Positions 21,842-33,800 of a DNA stretch of 64,000 nt are shown one piece after another. This stretch comes from Branchiostoma lanceolatum (Eukaryota > Chordata > Leptocardii > Amphioxiformes > Branchiostomatidae). Made by a program: the position numbers and the translations under genes. The notes under the pieces were generated by a model, which did not search any database, was not told the origin of the DNA, and saw nothing but the letters and a program-made list of their open reading frames with translations. The stretch is taken from contig NC_089740.1 of NCBI RefSeq assembly GCF_035083965.1, positions 8,801,552 through 8,865,551 of the forward strand, read 5' to 3'. How positions within the stretch are numbered: position 1 is the stretch's first letter; the number at the start of each line of letters is the position of its first letter.

Positions 21842-24800
21842 TCACTCTTCAGGACCATCTACATCGCCAAAGTTTGGGGCCACAGAGTCATCAGTTGATG
21901 TGCTTTCACTGCTCTTCTCCTCGAATTCGACGCAGGTTTGCTCATTCGAAACGGTTTCCACTTGGTCTAGCTGAATGACAGAGTGTCGAAACGGCAAGGT
22001 GCCGTACGTGGGATCTTCGTCGGTAGACTCGTTGCTTTCTTCATCCGTGCTGCTCTCGGGCTCTTCGTCTTTGTTGCTGCTGCAACTGTTGAAGAACAGG
22101 CGCGCTCTTGTGACGTAGAGTTTGCTGATAAATCCGCTGTTCCGATTACTCTCCTCCGTCTCCTTTTCTTCTTCTTCCTCTCCTTCTTCTTCTTCTTCCT
22201 CTCCTTCTTCTTTATCCTCTGTTTTGCAACATTTAACTTTAGGGAAACACGCCTTCTTTATTAGCGCCGCCAGTCCGAACGTCCCGAAGATGATACACGT
22301 GGCAGAAACCGCTATGATTGGTGCATTGGTACCCCCCTCTTCCTTTCGTGCCTTGGTCGCAAATTTGGTGCATTTGGGTTTTTTGTCAGGCCCGTCGGTA
22401 GCTTGAAAGCAGGCAAAATAGACCGATGAAGAGTTGAGATGTGATAAGGAGATCACAGCATTCCCCTTTACAATAGCTTTCTTGATCACCCCGCCCTCTG
22501 GGTTGTAAAGTCCGAATGTTGTGGTGCACTTTAGCTCAACTGATTTAGGTTTACTGTGGTAAATTTTGGTGGAGTGAGTGGTGATCTTAGCGACCACTAC
22601 CTTGAACTCTGCGGTGGTGCAGCCGCTATCCTGTCGTGATGACCCGCCTGTGACACTGGATGTTTTCCTTGCGAGCATGGCGACATCGGATGAAGCTTGT
22701 CCAGTCCCTTTGGCAATTGAAGATGCTGTCGTGCGTTTGGCAATGCCTTGATTCTTCTCGATCTTTGTGTTTGTTTTAGCAGGGATCACAAGGCTGTTGA
22801 GCTTTGTGTTACTCTTGGTCTTCGGATGACGCTTTTTACCATTACGATTTCCGTTGTCGGTTATGCTGGTGGTAACTTTTTTGTTGGTGGGTTTACTGGC
22901 GTCTTTAGGAGGCTTTGTGCCAATGCCCTTGTTCAGATTGATTCGTTGATCCTTGGTTGGTTTGTTCTTGGGCGTTTTAGAGCGGGGTTTGACGTTTTGC
23001 CGCTTTTGATTACTGGTACCAGTGGTTTTGATCCCTCGGTTTTTCTTGCTGTTCATGGCGTTTGGAGGTTGTCCGTTGTTATTTGGGGGACGTTTGTTGA
23101 TAATAGCGTTTCCTTGGGCCTTGCTTTTCTTCGTAGCTTGCCTATTGGCTTGGGTGTTACCAGTTTTCTGTGTGCGTTTGTTACCAAGAGTGTTCTCAGT
23201 GTCCTTAGTGTGTCTGTTACCATGGGTGCTACCAGTGTTCTGAGTGTGTTTGTTTCTAGGGGTACCCCCATTGTTTCTCTGCTGTCTGTTACTTTGGCCA
23301 TTTTGCTTTGAGGTACCCTTTCCCTTGGGCTTCTGTGTATTGACCACTGCTAGTTTTGGCTTTCTGGTCTTTTTGTCCTCGTTGTCGCTCTGGGGTTTTC
23401 CATCGACACACTTGCATGTCTTAGAAAGCATCCCCAAAAAAGAAATCTTTTTACTTTTAGAGCGACTGGCAAATCCACAGTACCGACGACATCTGGACGT
23501 CTGTCGCTGGATGTCCGTGTTGCTATTGGTCTTTCGATTATTTCCGTTTTGCTTGTTACTTTGGTCAGTTTGCTTGACCTTGGAGGTACCCTTTCCGGCC
23601 TTGGGCTTGTGTGTATTGACCACTGCTGGTTTGAGCTTTTCGATCCTTTTGTCCTGGTTGTCGCTCTGATGTTTTCCATTGACACACTTGCATGACGTAG
23701 AACGCATTCCCCAAGAAGGAATCTTTCCAAATTTAACGCGACTGACCAACTCACAGTACCGGCGACATCTGGATGCCTGTCGGGCTTGACTCCCTAACTT
23801 CCGAACTGTACTCGATGTGGAGTGGCCTTGTGAGACGCTGTCCTTGTTGGTAGCCCTAGCGGTGGAGGATCCGGGTTGGGGCTGTGAGGTTCCTGCTTTG
23901 CTATCAGAGCACTTTGGCTGGGTACGGCTATCTCGACTTCCTCGGAGAGATGAAGACCTCCACCACGTCTTCTTTGTGTTGCTCTTACAGGACACAGCAG
24001 TTGGTTGGGTGCCTTTTGCATTGTTTTGCTTGGGACGACTCTGGGGCATAGGTGAGATTTGAAAGGTTGATGTTTTGCCGTTAATGCTGCCGCTTTGAAA
24101 CCCGGGCGATGGTTGAGAGGTTGTTGCCTTGTTGCAGTTTTTTCTTCTTCCAAACCACCAGTGTTGACAGGATGGCGTCTTGCTGCTCGTTTTGCCGCCA
24201 ATGGAGTGAGGCCAGGATCGGAGGGTTGGCACCTTGCCATTCGTTCTGCCACCGACAACAGATCCGGGCCTGGTTTGGGAAGTCAACGTCTTGCTGTTCG
24301 TTATGCCACCAACAGATCCAGGCAAGAATCGAGTGCTAGACACCTTGCTGTTCGTCTTTCCGCCATTAGACCTAGGCCAGAGTCGGGAGCCCGACACCTT
24401 ACTTTTCAAACCGCTGACAACGGACCCAGGCCAGGACTTTGAGGTCGAAGTCTTGATGCCTGTCCTTCCACCAACAGACAAAGGCCAGGATTGGATGGTC
24501 GACACCTTGCTGTTTTTTCCTCCGCTCACAACAGACCCAGGCCATGATTGGGAGCTCGACACCTTGCTGTCCATCCTCTCGCCATGAGACCCAGGCCAGG
24601 ATTGGAAGCTCGACACCTTGCTGTTCGTCTTGCCACCAGCAGAACCAGACCAAGATTGGGGGCTCCACATCTTGTTGTTCGTGCTGCTGACAGCGGACCT
24701 AGGCCAGCCTTTGGAGCTCGAAACCTTGCTGCTCGCACCGCCGCCAACAGACCCAGGCCACGACCGGGGGCTCGATGCATTGAAGTCCTGCATGCTGCCA

Positions 24801-27381
24801 ACATACCCAGGCCACGCTTGGGAGCTCGAAACCTTGCTGTCCGCCCTTCCGCCATGAGACCCAGGCCAGGATTGAGAGGTTGATGGTTTGCTATTCATCC
24901 TGCGGCCATGATATCTGGACAGGAATTGGGAGGTCGTTTTGCCGTTCGTCCTTCTGCCATTAATCCCACGCCAGGAATTGGAGGTCGACGCCTTGCTGTT
25001 CGCTCCGCCACCAACAGACGAAGGCCAGAATCCGGAGGTCAATGCTTTGCTGTTCCTTGTGCCGCCATGATTCCTAGGCCAGGATCGGGATGTCGAAGTG
25101 GTAGCCGTCTTGCCGTATCGAGATCCGAACCGTGACCAGGGGGTCGTGCCATATCGGGAGGGCGTTGCCTTGTTTGCCATCCGTCTGTGGGATCCGTACT
25201 GGGTCCGGCTGGTTCCTCGCCTGCCGTGTAACCATGAAAATCTCCTTACCTGCAAGACACGTGTTCTATTCAAATCAGACAAGATTCTACATCATATACT
25301 TTAACGAGCGCTCCTCAGAGTAGTTGGCAATTTTTGTCCACTCTTAAGAAACATTTTCTCCACACCTTATTTGTGAGGAAGGCTAAGTGCTTTTTGGCAA
25401 ACCGAGTATAGACAATACTCAAATGAAATGTTCCAGAAAATCGACGGATTTTAAAACGGCGGCAGGTAAAAAAAAACGAATTTCAAAGACGTTAAACATC
25501 ACTTAATATTTAGGAAGGTAAATATCACAAAATAAGAGGAAGCTGACTGACAATTCTGTGATGATTAATATCAAAATTACAACAGAATAGATGCAAGCTG
25601 ATTTAGAAAACATTTCTAGCAAAATGGTTGATATTAGAATTATATGCATGGCAACGTGAAAAATACATTTCTGTCATATGAAATATCAGAAAACAAGTAT
25701 ATCTAACCAAGGTAAATATCAAAAAATGCATAGAAGCTGATGCAAAAGAAACTGAATTTCTAGGCAAGTAAATATTAGAATGTACGAGCAAGCTGACAAA
25801 TGTTAAGCAATTCAAAATTATCGATATTAACAGAGTTGATTCCAACTTGCAAGTTGATGCATGCAACAACAAGGGAATTTCTAACAACTTGAAGATTCAT
25901 GTCAGAAAGCATATGCAGGCAAGCACAAGAAAACACATTTCTAAGAAGCTAAATACTATAGAATGCATAAAATCTAACCCAAATCAATATGAAAGCACTT
26001 TCTAACCTCGACTTTTGCTACATTTATTTTTCATTCGCCGGAAAAATTGCACGTGGTGAGGACCAACCTTGATGAAAACGATAACTAGTGTGATTGAAAC
26101 TAATTTACCTTTGTTGAAAAAGAAGTGGATAATTTCATATATGTTACCAACAGCCATGTTATACCATGCTATGGGCGAGGGCAAAATAAATGAAACCATG
26201 ATAATGTATAGATATAAGAAATGAAAAGCTCCCTGGCAGAACGCGGCTACTTATTGTAAATGACCGGTACCATTCTGCACTTAGGTTGTTTTCAGGACCG
26301 AAAAATGTCTATAACTTGTAAAACCAATATTGATTCCTCCAAGTTATGATATTCCATGCCTTGAATAAGAACACGGGAGGTATATCTTGCTGAAATGTCA
26401 AGCTAACTGTTGATTCAAATGAAGTAAAAGTCCAATTCAATTTTACATTTGTTACATACCAATGGTCTGTGTTCTATCACAGGATCTAGGATGGTCTTTT
26501 AAACCTTTTTTTAAAACTTATAAAGCAAATGCATAGTTGCCACTGCCGTGTGTCTTTCATGGGAGAAATACTAGAAATGAATAAATAGACAAGGTAAAAC
26601 ATGATACGCGGTACCCGTGACTTCTGGCGTTCGTTGGGATGGTTCTTGGGAGTCCAGGTCTTGTCGTCCTTGGATGGCGTGGAGCGGGAATACTCAATTG
26701 GGATGTCATCTTCGATCACAGAGTCAGCAAGATTCCCAAGTGGAGCCGGGCCTTCAGTGGAGATGCAGTCTTGTCCTGTGGAACGAGTATAGAAAACGTT
26801 ACTGACAACTGACTATTGAACATCGTCACGTTGGGCATAGTGCTCGCTTTGTATTCGGAGGGTCGTGGTTTTAAAGCCATACCAAATAAAAACAGTAAAC
26901 ATTGCTCTCCATACTAAGAACTCAAACATTTATTGGGAAGAGAATTTTCCACTAGTGCTTGCACATGTGTGTGGATTAATGGCTATAGAAGAAGAACTGT
27001 GGCACCACCCTATTCACGGAAATGTATAGAAATTGTTTTAACTTAAATAGACTAAGTATAGAGCATTGCGAATTTCTTTTAGAATGGTATATACTCTTAG
27101 ACTGGTGGGTTAAGTTATCAAACTAATTATACAATTTAAAAATACAAAATGTGATATTACTAAATGTGGTTAAATATGTGATTCTTTGGTCTGTGCACAA
27201 GGCTAGTGTGACGTAATATGTATAGGAACACAATACTATATAGGGGAAAGGTGATTTGAACGAAATGATACATACCTTTACACTCCGTAGGTTGAAGCTG
27301 GTCTGCAGGTGAAGATTTACCGCATAAAACCAATGGCAGGAGAAGGAAGGCAAAGACAATACATGCGTACTGCCTCGCCAT
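21842..27381 (-). CDS. Large Trp-Pro repeat, Cys-motif type I membrane protein (paralogue 1 of a tandem pair)
   Basis: Three exons: 27276-27381 (signal peptide MARQYACIVFAFLLLPLV..., 106 nt, phase 1), 26615-26775 (161 nt, ends phase 0) and 21842-25249 (giant exon, stop TGA), giving 1224 residues. I do not recognise the family. Order in the protein: exon-2 segment with DDKTWTPKNHPNER; about 20 basic repeats of roughly 18 residues of the type SKVSSSQSWPGSVGG (residues ~145-460); two copies of a short Cys motif starting CRRYC and ending CKCV(N/D)GK(H/P)Q (~578 and ~668); a Lys/Asn/Thr-rich basic region. Then come a compact Cys-containing domain, possibly fibronectin III-like (~960-1055), a membrane segment (APIIAVSATCIIFGTFGLAA), a Glu run, and an acidic tail with PTYGTLPF. 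Shared structure with the gene at 30875-34527 shows tandem duplication. The donor CGG|GTACCG is weak but phase-consistent. Role unknown; a cell-surface location is predicted. Confidence 0.8.
23390..23790 (-). other. Two tandem copies of a CVNGKHQ Cys motif within paralogue 1
   Basis: Copy 1 (about 23665-23785) reads SRCRRYCELVSR... to ...STSCKCVNGKHQSDN. Copy 2 (about 23393-23515) reads SRCRRYCGFASR... to ...SKTCKCVDGKPQSDN. The pattern is C-x3-C-x(about 20)-C-x-C-V-[ND]-G-K-x-Q. The same C-terminal signature CSCVNGKHQ occurs once in the neighbouring paralogue (about 32370-32520). The conserved four Cys suggest a small disulfide-bonded module that I cannot place in a known family. Confidence 0.7.
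24050..25100 (-). repeat. 54-bp coding repeats (SWPGS units)
   Basis: About 20 diverged repeats of about 18 codons inside the giant exon. Conserved positions are Ser-Lys, a Ser/Thr run, then Ser-Trp-Pro-Gly-Ser and Gly-Gly. Reverse frames stay partly open over this array and are shadows. Confidence 0.85.
25244..25256 (-). promoter_or_regulatory. Acceptor fused to a donor-like sequence at the giant exon
   Basis: The minus strand reads TCTTGCAG|GTAAGG at the start of the third exon. The 3' splice site is immediately followed by a donor consensus, as in recursive splice sites. The paralogous exon at 33307 (CTTAG|GTGAGG) and the LRR exon at 13556 (TTTTCAG|GTAAGA) show the same feature. Confidence 0.5.
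25495..25995. repeat. Degenerate ~75-bp tandem repeats in intron 2
   Basis: Phrases such as CATTTCTA, AAGGTAAATATCA, AATGCATA and GAAGCTGA recur in the same order about six times at roughly 70-80 base spacing. It lies just upstream of the giant exon acceptor of paralogue 1. Confidence 0.6.
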
Positions 27382-27589
27382 CCTACTTTTGCTTTGGTCT
27401 CTTCGTACGCAGATCAGCTTAAGTGACTCTAACAATTGACTTCTATTGAAAACAACAACAACAGCGATGGTCTCCCACGGGCACAGTCAGATTGCGAAAG
27501 TGAGAAAATATGTTCATGCAACCAATTTTATAAACTTAACAACTTGAGTGGGAAAAGTTAGTAATGTATGAAGAGAACAACCTGTTTGT

Positions 27590-28350
27590 AGCGTCGGAGA
27601 AAAACAACAAGATCAGTCGAGGTAATCTTTGAAGTACCTTTAATGTTCAGATTAAAGCGAATGATAAATATGATATCACATATGGAGTATGTGCGTGGTA
27701 TCAAACAAACGTTTGAATGAATGAGTCTGCAATGGCATTATTGAAGGGTTGGAGAAAAACAGCAGAATCAAATGATTTAATCTTTAAGGTACCTTTAGAT
27801 GTTCAGATTACAATGAATGTCTAGAGGACCGAAACTTATTTCACTCCATCCCGAGCACAAGGGCCATCTGCCAACTAAACATCGTCTAGAATAGTCCTGC
27901 AGTATCATGTAGAATCACTAGGGGGACCTTAATCTAATAGTTTTTTTAATGTTGCAAACACCTATCAAAATATCAAATATGATAAAGATCCATCCATGAC
28001 TTGAGTTTTGCTGTCCACAGAAAGACAGACAGAGAGACAAATACATACACACAAGCACCCAAACAAGTATATTATATCACATTATGGAGTATGTGGGTGT
28101 GGTATCAAACAAATGGTTGAATGAGTCTGCAATGGTTGCAGCGTCGGCGAAAAACAACAGGATCAGACGAGTTAATCCTCAAAACATCATTTGATGCTAA
28201 AATTGAATATTAACTACACCACGAATACGTATGAATGTGACATCAAACAGAAGTTTGAATGAGTCTGCAAGACGTGCAGGAACGAAAACAACAGGACCTT
28301 GGGGATTTTCGTCCTTGGTGATGGCCGAAGGTTCCAGCTCGGTACTGCTA
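27590..28350. repeat. Degenerate direct repeats upstream of paralogue 1
   Basis: Three to four copies of a unit containing (G/A)GTATCAAACAAA, TTGAATGAGTCTGCAA and a GAAAAACAACA(A/G)GATCA block, with variable spacing. Similar blocks (GAAAGCAACAAGATCAATGAAG) occur near 35562, upstream of paralogue 2. The duplicated segment therefore probably included 5' flanks. Confidence 0.5.
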
Positions 28351-28618
28351 TTCAGCAATCCTTGCATATAGAATTATGGTCCACCATAGACACACTTAAC
28401 TGCCATTGTAGAAAAAAACTTAATACTTTATACTGGTTGTAAATGAGGCTGCAGGACGAAGAATTCAGACTATTTTGAATCGAAGGACAGACATTAGCCT
28501 GTGTTTACACGTCAATCTCTCGGCCGGAGGTTACTGACCCGGCGGTCACAGGACCGGCTGGCCACTAGGAGCGCGATTCGTCAGGCTAGGACAAACATGG
28601 ATGACTTCGGAATTATTC

Positions 28619-28721
28619 TCAGTAACTGATGCTGTCTGAGTCGTCTGACTTTTCAGAGAATTCTTCCAGTTGCTGGTTTTGGTATGACATATCAGGATGT
28701 CCTGCCTCCATCGACGTATAT
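28619..28721 (-). CDS. Likely terminal coding exon (cytoplasmic tail), gene unassigned
   Basis: After an acceptor (TAATGTTATTATCAG) the minus strand reads, in phase 2, YTSMEAGHPDMSYQNQQ followed by an acidic-Ser stretch (EEFSEKSDDSDSISY) and TGA. The composition looks like a cytoplasmic tail with a YQNQ (pYxN-type) site. It lies downstream of the paralogue ending at 30875 and could be its true last exon. However, the best donor there (GGTTG|GTATGA) joined directly would create a stop, so an intermediate exon or a different partner is needed. Alternatively it is chance. Confidence 0.35.
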
Positions 28722-28794
28722 CTGATAATAACATTAGTAGCATTTATGGTAATAAACCAAAAATAGAAATGCTCTAGAATATCAAGTCAAAAAG

Positions 28795-28870
28795 TCAAAG
28801 TTCCTTCCCGCACCGATGGTGCATAGCTATAGGGCGGCGCCTATCTCGGTTCAGTAGCCCTTTGGCTCTA
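28795..28870 (+). repeat. Dispersed-repeat fragment
   Basis: A GC-rich block (CCTTCCCGCACCGATGG, GGGCGGCGCCTATCTC) sits in AT-rich surroundings. Its composition contrast suggests an inserted repeat fragment; no second copy is present in this window. Confidence 0.3.
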
Positions 28871-30476
28871 AAATATACACAAAACAAAAACGAAGCGCGT
28901 TGCCATTACTTCATTTCATACCAGCTACTAACAGCTACACTATCTACAATATCTGTCCATTTCTCATCTTGACAGGTAATGATGAATTATGTGATAGGTT
29001 GAACAAGTTGGGGTTACGAAAGGGGTCGATGCCCTTTTGCAGGTTTGGTGAATAGAGTAACCTGTGTACACGTTTAAATTCATTTCATTTGAAAACATTC
29101 GGAGTATAGTCTGTGTGAAACAAAGGCATTTGGGTGTCTTTTGATGGAACAAGAAATAGTTATGCATATGCTGTATATGCATTGATGCATGCAATATTCA
29201 GTAGAAGTTTGAATGAGTCTGTTATGCTAATCCTTACAAGCGAATAGAAAAAAAACAATTTTTGGTTGAGAGGTGTGTAACGTCCAAACGAAAGATATTG
29301 ATACTCTTATAAAGCTGTACAGAAACAAAGCCTGATTCACAACACACATTTACTTTTATTGCATACCACAATCTATTGCATCCATTTCGTATCATCTTGT
29401 TTATGTCTGCTACCACGGTGATGCATGCTTTGCAATACCGTTTTCAAGAAATCCAGATGACAAATGCTCACATTACAACAACGAGCAATGTTCTATTTAC
29501 TTCAATACAAATATATGTTTAGCATGTACGTGGTGGCCCTTTAACGGCACCTAGATACTGAACGTATGGTTCTTCTATAATATGAAATTCAACAGCAGCT
29601 ACCATGCTCTCCAGTAGAAAAAAAGATACATAACATCGACATTTCTTTTAAAACGTAAATGTAGATTATTGAATTATGATCATAGTAATGTTGCAGATTA
29701 TGTACAGATAAGCAATATACAGATGACACCCACCTTACAAGGCTAAATGCGCTGGAATTTAACATCATTATAATGATGTACTTGTGTCTGACACACGTTT
29801 AATGTTATACTTGGTATTCCTATTGTCTGTATATCCTTTCACAAGTTTAATCTATTTTCATTTTGCACGTTCATAGATGGCATTAATGTGATATTGTATT
29901 CCTGTTGCTCCCAAATTTAGTGTTATCTTACACGAGATGTGTAGTTGGTTCTTTCCTGATACCTACTCTATACTGCCACATTATAATGTCAAATCAATTG
30001 TTAGAGATGTGGGAAACTACAACATATTCTTTTTTAATTTTTTCCTTCTTTTCTCTAGAAGATATTTCACATCTCAACGAAGTAGGTAGATTTCAGACGT
30101 GTAAGGCAAATGCTCTATTCATGCGTATTCTAGTGACATTATTGTCTGAGCATTAAACCTGTACAAACGTACAGCTGTCTAAAACTAACATTTATCATCC
30201 ATATGCCTTCACCACATACATCTACTGTCAAACGCTGCAGCTTTTGTTAATAAATGATTTGTCAATCTATGTTCAAACATCCATTTTAAACATCTCTAAA
30301 ATGTGTAACAAAGTTCTTTTTTCTACTAAAACATTTCATCACAGCTGAAAGTAAGAAATAAAAATACTGCCATCCATCTTCAAAATTCAGTCAACTAAAG
30401 TCAACATGATGTGTAGTTCTTTCTTGAAGCGTTGGCATAGGATATATATTTACAATGCGGCTATCTTTTATTTCAG

Positions 30477-30533
30477 GTGACCAAAATGTCTTACTACTCA
30501 CAGAGGTTAATATTGATTCTAGTTACTCTGATG
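30477..30533 (+). other. Possible tiny signal-peptide exon on the plus strand
   Basis: TTTATTTCAG| is followed by GTGACCAAA, then ATG and 15 codons giving MSYYSQRLILILVTLM, then the donor |GTAAGA. Both splice signals are good and the peptide is leader-like. No downstream plus-strand exon was recognised, so this may be chance. Confidence 0.2.
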
Positions 30534-30874
30534 GTAAGAAAAGCATTTCATGAAAGAAATAGTCAGTTAGCAACTGGTCAGGGCAGATCCTCTTGGTCTT
30601 TGCCTTCAACATGTCATCATTGAATACATTATAGTCTTCTTCTTTGCAAATTATACATTATATACATTTTTAGGACCTGAATTGCACATGTTTTGCATGC
30701 GAAACCTCCATAAGAAATGGATCCTGAATTCATATCCAACTGTGAACGGCAATTTTGTCTGGCTGCCAATATAATCCGGCGCATTCATCGTGTGCTTTCA
30801 ATGCAGTGTTTTATTTATAGTTTAATGATGGTGGCCATTGATCATGTATTGACATGTGCAGTGTGTTCCTGCTC

Positions 30875-33800
30875 TCAAGGGGTACCGCAGTTACGTAAAC
30901 ACATGCACTTAGTCTGCTCATTGCCATTAGTGAAATCATACCAACCCCTTCTCAAACAGTTTCTTATCATAACACAGAGTCCTATCACTCCTACAAAGAT
31001 GCTTACCCCAACAACTATAAAAACCTGTGTATCATCGGCTTTCTCCTCTTTCCCTGCCTCTTTCTTGTAGTTTAGATATTTGGAAAGCTTTGAGTGATCT
31101 TCGATATCAGCAACCAGTGTATTAAAGACTGTGGCGAAGGCCTCTTTGTCTTTTGGGGTGGGTTTGTTTTCAAGATTAAATGTTTGCACTAATATGAACG
31201 TTGTGGTGTCAGGAATTTTAAAATCTTCCATATCCACCTGCGTGTTACTGCCTTTGTGGGTCCTCTCAATTGCAATTTTTGCTCTCGTTGCTGAGGATCT
31301 GTCTGTTACTATGGGCGTTCCCATTCCTCTAGGTGCGTCTGTCATTGTAGATGTCGCCATTGTTCTTGGTGCGTCGGTCACTTTAGGTGTTGCCACCGAG
31401 CTTGGTGCGTATGAGGCTATGGGTGATGCAATGGTTGTGGGTGTGTCTGTTGCTATGGGTCTTGCCATTGCTGTTGGTGCACCTGTCACTTTGGGTGTTT
31501 GCAATGCTCCTGGTGCGTCTATCACAGTGGGTGTTGCAATGGAACTTGGTGCGTAGGTGGCTATAAATGATGTAATCGTTGTGGGTGCGTCTGTGACAAT
31601 GGGTGGGGTAATGGTTGTGGGTGCGTCTGTGACAATGGGTGGAGTAATGGTAGTGGGTGCGTCTGTGACAATGGGTGGGGTAATGGTTGTGGCTGCGTCT
31701 TTGACAATAGGTGGGGTAATGGTTGTGGCTGCGTCTGTGACAATGAGTGGGGTAATGGTCGTGGGTGCGTCTGTGACAATGGGTGGGGTGATGGCTGTGG
31801 GTGCGTCTGTGACAATGGGTGGAGTACTGGTTGTGGGTGCGTCTGTGATAATGGGTGGGGTAATGGTTGTGGGTGCGTCTGTGACAATGGGTAAGGTAAT
31901 AGTTGTGGGTGCGTCTGTGACAATGGGTGGAGTAATGGTAGTGGGTGCGTCTGTGACAATGAGTGGGGTAATGGTTGTGGGTGTGTCTGTGACAATGGGT
32001 GGGGTAATGGCTGTGGGTGCGTCTGTGACAATGGGTGGTGTACTGGTTGTGGGTGCGTCTGTGAAAATGGGTGGAGTAATGGTTGTGGGTGTGTCTGTGA
32101 CAATGGGTGGGGTAATGGTAGTGGGTGCGTCTGTGACAATGGGTGGAGTAATGGTTGAGGGTGTGTCTGTGACAATGGGTGGAGTAATGGTTGTGGGTGC
32201 GTCTGTGACAATGGGTAAGGTAATAGTTGTGGGTGCGTCTGTGACAATGGGTGGGGTAATGGTTGTGGGTGCGTCTTTGACAATGGGTAAGGTAATAGTT
32301 GTGGGTGTGTCTCTCACCGTGGATGTTTCCATTGCACTCGGTGCGTCCGTTACAGGAATAGTGTTACCACAATTGTTCTGGTGTTTTCCATTAACACAAC
32401 TACATGAACTCATCTCCAAACTAGTCTTCTTGTTTCTGAACAAAGCGCAGACTGCTTGACACAGTTTGAGGTAAAGGTCTTTATGAGCTTGATTCCTAAA
32501 CCTGCACAAATTTCCCCTACTGGTAGAAAACCGTTTGCCAGCATTTCTGTTGTTTTCAAAGTCGATGCGAGACCCTTTCTCAGATTCCTTTCTGTTTTCG
32601 TTGCTAGTGCTAGACTCTCGCCCAGAATCATTGCTATCTTCCCTGCTAGAACGAGGCCTTTCCTTAGAATCCTCTCTACCGTTCCGGTTAGATCGAGACA
32701 ATTGCCAGGAATCCCTTCTATTTCCTCCACTAGAACTAGACCCTTGCTCAGATTGATTGCTATCTCCCCCGCTAGTGCGAAACCCTTTCTTAGACTTCTT
32801 TTTCTTCTTCCTATTTCCCCTGCTTTTACCAGGCCGTTTGTTATATTTCTCTCTATTTCCAGAGTAAGACCAGTGCCAGGATGGAGGACCCCTTCCCCTG
32901 TTACGACCCCACGGAGACCACCTTTTGACCTTTTTGGACACTCTTTCGATCATGCTAGACCAATCTGGGTGATTTGAGATTGTATACGTAGAATTAGCAC
33001 GTATCACACCACTGGCAACCACAGGGAAAGGTTTAGTGATTCCCCCCTTTCGGTTCATCATAGTATTGTAAGGGTCGGGCCATTGTTTTGGGGTTGATGC
33101 ATTGCTGTTTATTATGCCAAACAGGGGTCGGATTGTCCCTAACTTTCTGATTGGACTACGCTCATAGGACACAGCATCTGATTGGGTGATGTTTATCTTG
33201 TCAGCTCTCTTGTCAGACCGAGGTCCAATCTTGGGCGGAGGGATACTTGCCTTCTTGTTCGTCCTGTCACCGGACAACCTTTGGTGTAGCAAAGAGGCTC
33301 CCCTCACCTAAGGAAAGTTGGAAAGTCCAAAGAAGACAATAAGTATATAGTCGCTCATAGCAGATAACAATGGGTACAATAATACAGCATGTTTGCACAT
33401 TCCCCTGTAATATGACCACGCGTTAGCTTTGTACTATTCTTAGCCTTCTCACAAATACCTTATGAAGAACATTGTATCTCATATATGATTTACTTTGCAT
33501 ATATGATGCATTCTTTTCCAAATGTCACCACGATATGTGAATTTTACTAGATATGTTGATTTCTATTGTTTATATGTTTTACAATATAAAACAATATAGA
33601 TGTAATTTACTTGCCAGGGAGTGTCATCAAATGGACAGCATTGTAAGGGTTCAATACGCCCATTGGACGCTCCAGTAACCAAAATTTAGTTATCTTGGTT
33701 TTCAAATACAGCTTCAACTCTGACACGCAACCCCTATGATAGTAGTGGATGCCCTATTAAAATGCTTCATCTTTTATGATATGATAGAATGCTGATATGA

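Larger units (their letters stand above)
27382..30874. other. Interval between the tandem paralogues
   Basis: Mostly AT-rich non-coding sequence. Degenerate direct repeats carry the phrases ATCAAACA(A/G)A...TTTGAATGAGTCTGCAA and GTCGG(A/C)GAAAAACAACA at about 27590, 27698, 28100 and 28242, with a further fragment at 29202. A dispersed repeat lies at 28795-28870. A likely terminal coding exon lies at 28619-28721. A possible tiny plus-strand exon is at 30477-30533. Confidence 0.5.

Noticed and set aside
21983..25323. Numerous plus-strand frames of 60-190 codons
   Set aside because: Antisense to the giant exon of paralogue 1, open because of its biased composition.
31557..32459. 300-codon plus-strand frame rich in Gly-Val-Met
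   Set aside because: Antisense to the 36-bp coding array of paralogue 2; repeat periodicity in multiples of three keeps it open. The minus frame has signal peptide, splice sites and a membrane segment.
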